A stretch of DNA of 64,000 nt from PLanc-01 sp034678485 (GTDB lineage: Bacteria > Planctomycetota > Phycisphaerae > Sedimentisphaerales > Anaerobacaceae): positions 1 to 64,000 of the forward strand of contig JAXDBU010000061.1 in NCBI GenBank assembly GCA_034678485.1, written 5' to 3'. The notes under the pieces are model-generated. The model ran no database searches. It was not told where the DNA came from and saw only the letters and a list, made by a program, of their open reading frames with translations. Shown here piece by piece: positions 24,539 through 32,476 of the stretch. Numbering within the stretch: position 1 is the first letter of the stretch; each line of letters opens with the position of its first letter. The position numbers and the translations under genes are program-made.

Positions 24539-24936
24539 TATCTTTCCCACCTGAATCCGAGGGATTGCCAGTAGGTCTTGAATTGCGTCAGCACCATTTC
24601 TGCTTCGCCAAGGCGACCCATGAAGTTCGCTTTCCGCTGGGCCTGGGGTACCTGCAACTTAAGAAGCCCGAATTTCATCTGGAACTGCAAGCACTCCTTG
24701 ATGGACAACCCCCAGGTCCGCGGGACCTCACAGCTCACGCATCTGCGGTCGCACTTCTTAACGACAGCGTGCAGTACATCCGCACAGTCGTAGCATACCG
24801 CCTCGTAAGGCTCCAACGGACTGAGCTTGCCATCGTCCGGAGAGGGAGCTTCCTCGGCAAGAAGTACCCACCCTTCCCCCATCTCCAGATCGTACTCCCT
24901 CCCACATCTTTCACACACCCACTTCGATTCACCCAT
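24538..24936 (-). CDS. Cysteine-rich protein of the restriction cassette
   Basis: I do not recognise this 132-residue protein. Three CxxC pairs, WVCERCGREY, VCYDCADVL and RCVSCEVP, predict zinc binding. The C-terminal half is helical (GLLKLQVPQAQRKANFM). It lies between methylase and endonuclease genes, overlapping the first by eight bases and the second by one, so it is part of the same operon. It could be a regulator or a subunit that supports DNA binding. ATG 24936 has GGGAGA upstream and fits the zinc-finger start. Confidence 0.7.
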   Translation of the reverse strand: MGESKWVCERCGREYDLEMGEGWVLLAEEAPSPDDGKLSPLEPYEAVCYDCADVLHAVVKKCDRRCVSCEVPRTWGLSIKECLQFQMKFGLLKLQVPQAQRKANFMGRLGEAEMVLTQFKTYWQSLGFRWER

Positions 24937-26227
24937 TTCTTGTCTCCCTTCGATACTGCAAGAACCTTGGCTTATGCCGGTAATCGAGAGTTGTGTCCAC
25001 GTCAACCAGACCCTTCTTGATTAGATGGGCGTTGAGGAATGTCTTGTTCTGCAGGTAAATGTAGCAGAGCAAATTATCATCTGCATCGTGTTTGAGGGCG
25101 TCGAATCTCAGAAAAACCTTCTGCCCTTGAGTTGCGTTTCGGAGGAATTCAACTGCCTTGTTGCTTGTTGCCGGCTTGCTCCTGACTCCGAGCAACCTGA
25201 CGGTCAGACCATCACCGACAACGAGTCGCTCGGGTGAAACGACGTTTCTGACGCTATAGTATTGCTCCCTCGTGAGACCGTGCTTGTTGACTTTCGAGCC
25301 GAATGGCAGTTTGCGGGGATCAACCTTTCTGTCGAACTGTACAGGGTCTCGAAAGACATACGGAAGGTCCCCGATGAGACCCAGAGAATCCGTGTCGCGT
25401 CTGACTTGTTCCAGCAACTCAAAACTGGCATCCTGAAACAGCAACGCTCGCCGAAGGCCCAACTTCTCCTGGATGATCTCGCAATAGTCCGGGTTGATCT
25501 CATAGCCGACGGAGTTCCTGCCCAGGTTTCTCGCGGCCAGGCACGTTGTGCCGCTGCCGAGGAAAGGGTCGAGCACCATATCGCCGACAAATGTGAACAT
25601 ACGGATCAGCCGGCTTGGGATCTCTTCCGGGAATACGGCCAAATGCCTATCCTGCTTCTCGCCAGGGATGTTCCAGTGCCCGGCGAAGAACCGGTTCCAC
25701 TCTTCGGTCGTCAGGCGTGATTGTTCCTTGATCTCCTTGCTGACCGTCGGCGAGGTCCCGTGTTTCTTGAAAATCAGAATGAACTCGTAGTCCAGCTTGA
25801 GGATTCCGTTCCTCGGGTACGGAAAAGACCCCATGATCGTCGCGCCGCCGGTCGTGTTACACGTGGTCACCTTTTGCCAGATCACGGCGCCCATGTAGTC
25901 GAAACCTATCGTCTCGCAGAACTTGGTAATCTCGGTCCGGATGGGAATCACCTTGTATCGACCGTAGTAGACCGAGCGAGCAAACTGGTCGCCAACATTC
26001 ACGCATAGCCGGCAACCCTTGGCCAAGACCCTGTGGCACTCCGACCAAACGAGGTTCAGGTTGTTGATATAGGTTTCGTAACTGTCGTTGAAGCCAATCT
26101 GCTGGCCGTTGCCATAGTCCTTCAACTGCCAATAGGGTGGAGAGGTCACAACGAGATGTACGGATTCATTCGCCAATTCCGCCATCTGCCGCGAATCGCC
26201 AATGATGATCTTGTGGTGGGTCTGCAC
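24929..26227 (-). CDS. DNA methyltransferase fused to a degenerate SNase-like domain
   Basis: This 432-residue protein is a beta-class amino-methyltransferase: catalytic motif IV, TSPPYW, is at residues 28-33 and the SAM motif I, DPFLGSGTT, follows near residue 225. It would methylate cytosine N4 or adenine N6 at the site cut by the MjaI-type enzyme. The last roughly 105 residues resemble a staphylococcal-nuclease (TNase) fold: DGLTVRLLGVRSKP, AVEFLRNATQGQKVFLRFD and LCYIYLQNKTFLNAHLIKKG. The usual catalytic Glu and second Arg of SNase are not in place, so this domain is probably for binding. GTG 26227 is the best start, where homology begins. Confidence 0.85.
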   Translation of the reverse strand: MQTHHKIIIGDSRQMAELANESVHLVVTSPPYWQLKDYGNGQQIGFNDSYETYINNLNLVWSECHRVLAKGCRLCVNVGDQFARSVYYGRYKVIPIRTEITKFCETIGFDYMGAVIWQKVTTCNTTGGATIMGSFPYPRNGILKLDYEFILIFKKHGTSPTVSKEIKEQSRLTTEEWNRFFAGHWNIPGEKQDRHLAVFPEEIPSRLIRMFTFVGDMVLDPFLGSGTTCLAARNLGRNSVGYEINPDYCEIIQEKLGLRRALLFQDASFELLEQVRRDTDSLGLIGDLPYVFRDPVQFDRKVDPRKLPFGSKVNKHGLTREQYYSVRNVVSPERLVVGDGLTVRLLGVRSKPATSNKAVEFLRNATQGQKVFLRFDALKHDADDNLLCYIYLQNKTFLNAHLIKKGLVDVDTTLDYRHKPRFLQYRRETRNG

Positions 26228-26266
26228 TGCGTTCGTCCAAGAAAGCCAACAAATCAGAATACTCGT

Positions 26267-26296
26267 CTTATACTGCCCTTCTGGGGCAGTTGTCAA
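26267..26296 (-). promoter_or_regulatory. Restriction-cassette promoter with palindromic operator
   Basis: On the minus strand TTGACA (26291-26296) and TATAAG (26267-26272) are separated by 18 bases, about 35 bases before the methylase start. The spacer is almost filled by a perfect palindrome, ACTGCCC-cagaa-GGGCAGT (26272-26290). A repressor bound there would block RNA polymerase, which suggests autoregulation of the cassette. Confidence 0.65.
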
Positions 26297-26335
26297 GGAC
26301 ACGAAGCAACGGGCAGAAGGTGCGCACGGCACACC

Positions 26336-28651
26336 CTATATTCCGCGGCGCAACGTGACGGTTACTTCGAGTGAGCCTTGTCTGGCTTCTTTTTGGATCG
26401 CGATGCGGCTGTGTTTGTCGCCGTCGGCGAGATCGAGTTGTTCGATGCGGATCGTGCAGTCTTCCGGAGCGGAGAGGGACACGACGCCACGAGCGCCGCG
26501 AATCGTGACGATGTGGCCCTGTTGCTCGACGGGCAGCTTCGTCTGCCAGTAAAACTCGACGCCGGTGCCTTTGGCAAGCTCGTATTCGTCGCGGATCATG
26601 AGCACGTCCGGCGAAGGCGAATTCCAGTGCCTTCGCCATTTCTTGTAGTAACCTCCCCAGCCCGGCGTCGCGTCTATAGTCGCGTGGAATGCCTGCTCGT
26701 CGCCCTGCCCGGCGGGCTTCACGTCGAAAGGCAGCGGGTTCTGCGGACAGGCCCGCTCGGAGGTCCCGACCGGAACGAGCATGTTGTGACGCTGGCAGTG
26801 CTTGTAGATGGCGTGGATGGGGTCCGAGTAGTCGCAAATCCCCAGGTCCGCCGCGAATGTCTCTGCCGCATATTCGAGCACGAAACTGCCCTTGTCCTCG
26901 TGCGTGTGTCCCGCACCGGCTTTGTTGCCCATGATAAGAATCTTGACCAGGTCATCCCCCAGCCTGCGAATCGAAGCAAGATACCCCGTGTTCGGCAACT
27001 CGACACAGGCGGGCAGTGGCGGCCCTCCCGGCTCCAATGCCGGCTTGCCCTCGCGGACACGCTGCTTGCTCAACATGGTCACCCAGTGGCTCTGGGGCAT
27101 CAGCTCCGCCAGGATGCTCAGGCTGTCCTCGCGAAAGCTCGCCCCGGAGTCGCAGATCGGGATCACGTCGTCGGTCGTGGTCGAGGCAACGGTCGCGGCG
27201 TAGTTCGAGGTCCGCTTCAGGACGTCGGGGACCAGTTCGGAGACGTCCCTGCCTCGCGCCCTCGCGTAGTATTTCAATGCGGTGTAGTTCTCCCGGGCGA
27301 TCGGACTGAAGTAGCTCGGGCCTTCGAGCGTGCCGCCGTCGGGCTCGATCACCGTCTCGAGATTATCGATCGCGTCACGATACGCCAGGTCGGTGTACGG
27401 TTTCACTCGCGGCCACTCGCGTTCCAGGACCAGATAGGCAGCCATCCGCCCGGTGTTGAAGTAGGCGAGCTGGTTGCAGTGGAAGACATACTCGTGCCGC
27501 CAGGTGACGTAGTTGATCGGGCCGACGCCCTCTTCCGCGAGGCGACGCATCAAGTAGGTCCGGCCGGCCTCCGTGAGAACCTCGCCCCCCAGGTCCAGGA
27601 TCGTCGCGATGTCCTCCGCGGTGTATGAGCGTCGGAACGCCCGGTCTTCCCAGGGCCCGCCGGGGAAGACCGACATGAACCCCGTCTCCCAGCGCTCGCT
27701 CAGAGCGAGACTCAGCGCGTATCGAGCTGCCATCCGCAGCAGGTCCGCGTCGCGAAGCACAAGCCCCGCGACCGCCAGATCAGGGCTCCCGGCCAGCTTC
27801 GGCTGGCTCTCGTCCCGGACGCGCGCGTGGGCGGAGGTGCTGCCGCCGCTCTTGACGAACTCGTGAATCCCCTCTTCCGGCCGGTACTCGTGAGCCCTCG
27901 CGGCGAGGTCCGTGTAGCGGGATCGACCCTCCTTCTCGATGCTCCGGCGATGCTCGTCTCGTAGCCCCTCCAATTCCTCGATGGTCAGGAAGATACCATA
28001 ACGCGGCTGGAATTCCGGCTCGAATTCATCACTGCGGATGCAGGCATCCCACTGCATTCGCGAGTAGTCCCACTGGGCAAAGTAGCGGGCCAGCAGTGTC
28101 GTGTTCTGCAAACCAATCCATCGGAGCCAGCCTGCAGCGCCGCCATCGCTCCCTGCTTCGATCTCGATGGCAAGCGAGTCAATTCGCCCCGCCCCGCCGA
28201 GATCGACTGCGTATTCCGCGCGCTTGCCGGTTGCAGGCTCGGAGACGAACGTCCGCTCGCCCTGGTCGGTCAGCGCGATCACGCGGAGCACGCAATCCTT
28301 CGGCAGCGACAATCGGACAAGAAGGCGGTCGTAGGCGGAGCAATCGACCCGAAAGTCCCTCGACATGCGAAGGGCCGGTCCGGCCTGCGGCCTCGACGCC
28401 CACTCGAAATCGACTGCGCTCCAGTTCTGCCGGATGCGAAGGCCGTGATCCGCCCCGGGCTCGACCCGCCACTTCGGGAATCCGCTCAACTCCGGCGTCC
28501 AGAACGGCTCGATGATCGCCTCCGCGACGTTGATCGGCACCGGCTTGAGCAGAGCACCCAGTCCGTCGGACCCCTTGGGTTGCGCCAGGGCGTTGCCCGC
28601 GATGAGCACCGCCGACAGTATCGTATACGTCAGGTACATGAATGACCTCAT
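26336..28651 (-). CDS. Heparinase II/III-family protein, secreted
   Basis: This 771-residue exported protein (signal YTILSAVLIAGNALA) has an (alpha/alpha) toroid region followed by the beta-sheet domain of heparinase II/III-like polysaccharide lyases. The hallmark segment AGAGHTHEDKGSFVLEYAAE matches the family's GHxHxDxGSF motif with the metal or substrate-site His residues. The N-terminal about 200 residues form a carbohydrate-binding-like beta region. Such enzymes degrade uronic-acid polymers such as alginate, ulvan or glycosaminoglycans; the substrate is not clear. ATG 28651 or ATG 28639 could be the start. Confidence 0.8.
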   Translation of the reverse strand: MRSFMYLTYTILSAVLIAGNALAQPKGSDGLGALLKPVPINVAEAIIEPFWTPELSGFPKWRVEPGADHGLRIRQNWSAVDFEWASRPQAGPALRMSRDFRVDCSAYDRLLVRLSLPKDCVLRVIALTDQGERTFVSEPATGKRAEYAVDLGGAGRIDSLAIEIEAGSDGGAAGWLRWIGLQNTTLLARYFAQWDYSRMQWDACIRSDEFEPEFQPRYGIFLTIEELEGLRDEHRRSIEKEGRSRYTDLAARAHEYRPEEGIHEFVKSGGSTSAHARVRDESQPKLAGSPDLAVAGLVLRDADLLRMAARYALSLALSERWETGFMSVFPGGPWEDRAFRRSYTAEDIATILDLGGEVLTEAGRTYLMRRLAEEGVGPINYVTWRHEYVFHCNQLAYFNTGRMAAYLVLEREWPRVKPYTDLAYRDAIDNLETVIEPDGGTLEGPSYFSPIARENYTALKYYARARGRDVSELVPDVLKRTSNYAATVASTTTDDVIPICDSGASFREDSLSILAELMPQSHWVTMLSKQRVREGKPALEPGGPPLPACVELPNTGYLASIRRLGDDLVKILIMGNKAGAGHTHEDKGSFVLEYAAETFAADLGICDYSDPIHAIYKHCQRHNMLVPVGTSERACPQNPLPFDVKPAGQGDEQAFHATIDATPGWGGYYKKWRRHWNSPSPDVLMIRDEYELAKGTGVEFYWQTKLPVEQQGHIVTIRGARGVVSLSAPEDCTIRIEQLDLADGDKHSRIAIQKEARQGSLEVTVTLRRGI

Positions 28652-28671
28652 GACAACAACGATGCACCGCG

Positions 28672-28740
28672 TTCGCAGTGACGCCGTAAGGCGTTATCTT
28701 CTTTGCCCGTGAAGATATGCCCTGACGGGCACACTACAAG
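28672..28740. repeat. Bipartite hairpin repeat, family A copy 4
   Basis: GACGCCGTAAGGCGTTATC and TGCCCTGACGGGCACACTAC form the two stems. The copy abuts the stop codon of mnmE and lies between it and the heparinase-like gene. Confidence 0.85.
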
Positions 28741-30252
28741 CTACTTCCCGACGCAGAAGCGTGAGAAGATCCGGTCGAGAACCTGCTCATCGAGGTGCTC
28801 CTGCTCAATACCGGAGATCGCCTGGCAGGCGGCCCGGATCATCATGGCAGCCACCTCATCGTGGCCCGACTCCACTTCCGCGACAGCCTGGCGGACGTTG
28901 TCGAGGGCCTCTGTCACAACCTGTCCGTGGCGCGCCGTCAGCGCCACGGCGTTCACATCGGCTGCGTAGGGTGTGCTATGCACACCTGCTGCGACGGCGT
29001 GCAGGAGGTCCGACAAGCCGGACCCGGTACTCGCGGATATGGGAAGGAAGTCGACGCCGAAAGCCGTGGCAAGTTCACCCCGTCTGCGAGGCAGTTGGGC
29101 TTCGACGATCAGGTCCGATTTCGTCGCGACATAGATCACACGCTTCGGCTGGATGAGCGACCGAACAGCGATGTCCTCGCTCCAATCCGCCTTCGCGGAA
29201 TCGACACAGAACACGACAGCGGTGCAGCGGTGCAGCGCCTCGACGGCCGCGCGCTGGACCAACTCGTCCAGCACGTTGTCCGGTGACGGGATCAGGCCGG
29301 CACAGTCGAACAGGACGCACTGGAACGGCACGCCGGAGAGGCCGTTCGTAGTGACGCCGTGAGGCGTTCCAGTAGCATGGGCGTCCCGCCCATGATTCCG
29401 GATCACGGGCAGGATGCCCGTGCTACGGGATGCTCCATGAACAATCGTCAGCACGCCGGTCAGGACGTCCCTCGTCGTCTTGGGCTGCGCCGAGACGATG
29501 CTCCGCTCCCAGCCGAGCAGGGCGTTGAGCAGGCTGCTCTTGCCGGCGTTCGGCGCCCCGGCGATCCCGACCGCAGGTAGGTCGAGCAGTTCCTCGCATC
29601 GGATGCTTCCGGCCAGCAGACGCTCCAGGCTCGACTGGATATCCGACAATCGCGTCACCGCCTGCTCTCGACCGATGAACTCGATGTCCTCGCTGCTGAA
29701 GTCCAGTCCGGCCTCGATCAGGCTCAGCGTGTCGAGCAGGGCCGTGCGGATTGCCTCCGTCGCCTGGGACAGTCGACCGCCCAGGAGCCGCTCGGCCGCC
29801 TCCAGTTGGAGGCGGTTCGAGCTGGCGATGACCTCGTTGACTGCCTCCGCCTGGGCAAGGTCGAGCTTGCCATGGAGGTAGGCGCGAGCGGTGAACTCGC
29901 CCGGTCCGGCGGAGCGGCACCCATGCGCCAGCAGGTTCGCCAGCAGCGCCTCGACAAGACAGGGGGCGACGTGGACGTGGATCTCAGCCAGGTCCTCGCC
30001 GGTGTACGAGTGCGGCGAGAAGAACACATAGAGATGGGCGTTCACGCTGAGGCCATCCGCGATGCGGACCGTTCCGGGCAGGACCCTGCGATTTTCGATT
30101 TGCGATTTGCGATCTACGATTTGGGAACCCGGACTCGGCTCGAAGACCTGTTCGCAGACCAACAGCGTCCGCGGGCCGGCGATGCGAACGATGGATCGCA
30201 CGCCACCGGACGCCGAACTGACCGCGACGATGGTGTCAGTGAGATCGTGCAT
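28741..30252 (-). CDS. mnmE: tRNA modification GTPase with two repeat-derived insertions
   Basis: MnmE, with MnmG, modifies uridine 34 of certain tRNAs. The 503-residue protein is about 50 residues longer than usual. The folate-binding N-domain starts DLTDTIVAVSS; PHSYTGEDLAEIHVH and GEFTARAYLHGKLDLAQAEAV are typical. The G domain has G1 GAPNAGKSS, G2 TTRD, a changed G3 (DCAG, not DTAG) and a changed G4 (TKSD, not NKxD). The C-terminal FCVGK is intact. Two extra peptides, residues about 42-56 and 276-305, are translated dispersed repeats; the second lies between G2 and G3. ATG 30252 fits the homology start. Confidence 0.93.
   Translation of the reverse strand: MHDLTDTIVAVSSASGGVRSIVRIAGPRTLLVCEQVFEPSPGSQIVDRKSQIENRRVLPGTVRIADGLSVNAHLYVFFSPHSYTGEDLAEIHVHVAPCLVEALLANLLAHGCRSAGPGEFTARAYLHGKLDLAQAEAVNEVIASSNRLQLEAAERLLGGRLSQATEAIRTALLDTLSLIEAGLDFSSEDIEFIGREQAVTRLSDIQSSLERLLAGSIRCEELLDLPAVGIAGAPNAGKSSLLNALLGWERSIVSAQPKTTRDVLTGVLTIVHGASRSTGILPVIRNHGRDAHATGTPHGVTTNGLSGVPFQCVLFDCAGLIPSPDNVLDELVQRAAVEALHRCTAVVFCVDSAKADWSEDIAVRSLIQPKRVIYVATKSDLIVEAQLPRRRGELATAFGVDFLPISASTGSGLSDLLHAVAAGVHSTPYAADVNAVALTARHGQVVTEALDNVRQAVAEVESGHDEVAAMMIRAACQAISGIEQEHLDEQVLDRIFSRFCVGK
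29338..29427. repeat. In-frame composite repeat inside the mnmE G domain
   Basis: About 90 bases (30 codons) combine half of a family A element (GTAGTGACGCCGTGAGGCGT) with a palindromic repeat of another family (TAGCATGGGCGTCCCGCCCA paired with GGGCAGGATGCCCGTGCTA). On the minus strand they encode STGILPVIRNHGRDAHATGT and TPHGVTTN, peptides I know as translations of such repeats in planctomycetes. Confidence 0.8.
30085..30129. repeat. In-frame repeat inside the mnmE N-domain (family G)
   Basis: About 45 bases, CGATTTTCGATTTGCGATTT and related units, encode SQIVDRKSQIENRR on the minus strand between VFEPSPG and VLPGTVRIADG. A degenerate tract at about 30376-30390 (CACAATCGACAATCG) may be a relative. 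Confidence 0.75.
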
Positions 30253-30304
30253 AGCGCAGAAACCGCCACGGCGACGATTCGATGTCACATCGAGGTTTCT
30301 CTCA

Positions 30305-30350
30305 GTCGCAGGCCAGATCCTTCACTCCGCTGCGTTCCGTTCAGGATGAC
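30305..30350. repeat. Dispersed repeat, family E (GATCCTTCACTCCGCTGCG...CAGGATGAC)
   Basis: CAGATCCTTCACTCCGCTGC...GTTCAGGATGAC is one arm of a palindromic repeat whose fuller form lies at 41367-41500. It sits between mnmE and yidC. Confidence 0.6.
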
Positions 30351-30414
30351 AATCTCCATCCACAGGGTGATTCGCAGATCCACAATCGACAATCGAAGAC
30401 CGGCGATCCTCGTC

Positions 30415-32418
30415 TCACTTGAACCGGTAGAACGGCTTGGGTTTCTTCTTCTTGACCTTGCCGCCGGTCTTGCTCGTCGCCGAGATCAACCCATCGGGCT
30501 CTTGCTCTTCCTGCTGCTGGATGTGCTTCTTGATGACGTACTGCTCGATCACGCCCGCGAACGTGCTGGACATGATGTACAGGTTCACGCCGGAAGGAGC
30601 GGTGTACAGCATCAGCGGGAACATCAACGGCATCATGATATTCATCATCTTCTGCTGCTGGGCGAGCTGAGGATTGGTCGCGGCGGCGGCCTGCTGCGTC
30701 GGCGTCAGCTTCTGCTGCAGGTAGAACGCGACGCCCATCAGGATCGGCAGCAGGTTCAGCGCCCCCACCTGCCAGCCCAGCAGGGGAATCGCGAACGGCT
30801 TCCACTGAATCAACCTGTCCGGGACCGACAGGTCGGTGATCCAGAAGGGCAGGAAGGCCGCCCCGCGCAGGTCGATGCTCGTGTAGATGGCGCTCCACAG
30901 AGCGATCCAGATGGGCATCTGCACGAACATGGGCAGAAATCCCATGATCGGCGAGGCCCCCTGCTCGCGGTAGAGTTCCATGAGCTTCTTGTTCATCTCC
31001 GCTTTGTTGTTGCCGTACTTCTTCTTGATCTCCTCCGCCCTCGGCGCCAGCTTGGTCATCCTGCTCATCGCGATCTGACTCTTCTTCGTGATCGGGTGCA
31101 GGATGAGCCGCATGATGAAGACCAGGATGATGATGACGATGCCGTAGTTGCCGATGAACCCGTACATCCACTTCATGATCCCCAGGATGCCGAAGGCCAG
31201 CGGATTGATGATGGCCGCCGGGCAGCAGCAGGTCATGAAGTCGATGGTCTGGACGAATCCCAACTCGCGATAGAGCGCCACCTTGTCGAAGCGGCTCTTA
31301 TCCTTCGGGCCTATATAGAACCGGAACTGGTGCGTCTGGACGCTCTCCGCCTGGCCGGCAGGAGCCAACGTAACTGGGACGCTGGAGACCATGAATCCGA
31401 GGGATTCGTCGCCGGTGGTGTGCTTGGGGTCCTCGTCGGGGTTGTAGTAGACGCCCCACTTGCCGCCGACCCAGTTGACGCCGGGCGTGCCCTCGGCGGT
31501 CGTCGGAACCAGGATGGCCGCGAAGTACTTGCTCACCGCCGCGGCCCACAGGAACGGCGAACCCTCGGCCAGTTCCCTGTCTTTCGCCGCACTGGCCTTG
31601 GACAGGGCCTTCATATCCTTCGCGACGCTGCGGATCTCGCCCTTCGGCGTCTTGAAGGCGGCGACGACCCGCCGCATGTCCATGCGATAGCCGCCGTCGG
31701 GCGCCAGGCCGACCGGGCCGTTCAGCGAGTAGTAGAGCCTCTGAGCCTTGTCGCTGAGGTTCTCGACCCCGATGGCGCCGTCGAGCATGTAATCGTCCGG
31801 ATGGATGCGATAGGTCTTGGTCAGTTTCAGGACCGGATGATCGTTGCCATCGACAATCGTCGCTTCGAAGGCCGCCTCAGCGCCCCCATCCTCCAGCTTC
31901 TGTTCGCCCAGCGACTTCCAGGCCAAGCGGTCGAGGTGGAGCTTGAGACCCTCGTCGACGAGCACCAGTTCCCGGCTGGCCAGGGAGAGCGCCTCGCCAT
32001 CATCCAGAACAATAGGCGACAAGAAGGTCAAAGGCTTCGGCTCCTTCGGGTCGCGGTCGTCGAACTCGCTGAACGTCGCGATCCGAATGGCGGCGCCGCG
32101 GGAGTCGAGCACAAGCTGGAATTTGAACGGACTGGCCTTGTCGGCCGAGCCGATAGCGACGCGGACCTCGTCTCCCCCGATCGCGCCGTAGGATTCCGCA
32201 ACGGCGGCTTCAAGCCGGGGCTGAGGCTGCGGCTGCTCCGGCGCAGCGACCGGCGCGTTCACATCGGTCGTCTGGGTCTGAACGTCGGTCGTCTGTTGCA
32301 GGAGGATGCAGCCCCTGGAGGACCATACCGCGCCCAGAAAACCCGATTCCACGATCAACCCACCGCACAGCAGGAGATAGCCGACCAGAATCACGATAAC
32401 GATGGTTCGAACGTTCAT
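30415..32418 (-). CDS. yidC: Membrane protein insertase YidC
   Basis: YidC inserts and folds inner-membrane proteins alone or with SecYEG. The 667-residue protein has an N-terminal anchor (TIVIVILVGYLLLCGGLIV), a large periplasmic domain to about residue 420, and the conserved Oxa1-type core with the hydrophilic-groove Arg in VFIMRLILHPITKKSQIAM, then MGFLPMFVQMPIWIALWSAI and MPLMFPLMLYTAPSGVNLYI. The C-terminal tail is basic (KVKKKKPKPFYRFK), suited to ribosome contact. ATG 32418 has AAAGGG upstream. The large periplasmic domain indicates a diderm bacterium. Confidence 0.95.
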   Translation of the reverse strand: MNVRTIVIVILVGYLLLCGGLIVESGFLGAVWSSRGCILLQQTTDVQTQTTDVNAPVAAPEQPQPQPRLEAAVAESYGAIGGDEVRVAIGSADKASPFKFQLVLDSRGAAIRIATFSEFDDRDPKEPKPLTFLSPIVLDDGEALSLASRELVLVDEGLKLHLDRLAWKSLGEQKLEDGGAEAAFEATIVDGNDHPVLKLTKTYRIHPDDYMLDGAIGVENLSDKAQRLYYSLNGPVGLAPDGGYRMDMRRVVAAFKTPKGEIRSVAKDMKALSKASAAKDRELAEGSPFLWAAAVSKYFAAILVPTTAEGTPGVNWVGGKWGVYYNPDEDPKHTTGDESLGFMVSSVPVTLAPAGQAESVQTHQFRFYIGPKDKSRFDKVALYRELGFVQTIDFMTCCCPAAIINPLAFGILGIMKWMYGFIGNYGIVIIILVFIMRLILHPITKKSQIAMSRMTKLAPRAEEIKKKYGNNKAEMNKKLMELYREQGASPIMGFLPMFVQMPIWIALWSAIYTSIDLRGAAFLPFWITDLSVPDRLIQWKPFAIPLLGWQVGALNLLPILMGVAFYLQQKLTPTQQAAAATNPQLAQQQKMMNIMMPLMFPLMLYTAPSGVNLYIMSSTFAGVIEQYVIKKHIQQQEEQEPDGLISATSKTGGKVKKKKPKPFYRFK

Positions 32419-32476
32419 ATTCCCTTTCGTTTGTTATGACGCATGACGCCGGTGCGTTCTTCATCCGAGAAGGTCT

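Noticed and set aside
24929..25245. Active thermonuclease domain at the methylase C-terminus
   Set aside because: The characteristic catalytic residues of SNase are not in place, so I call it degenerate.
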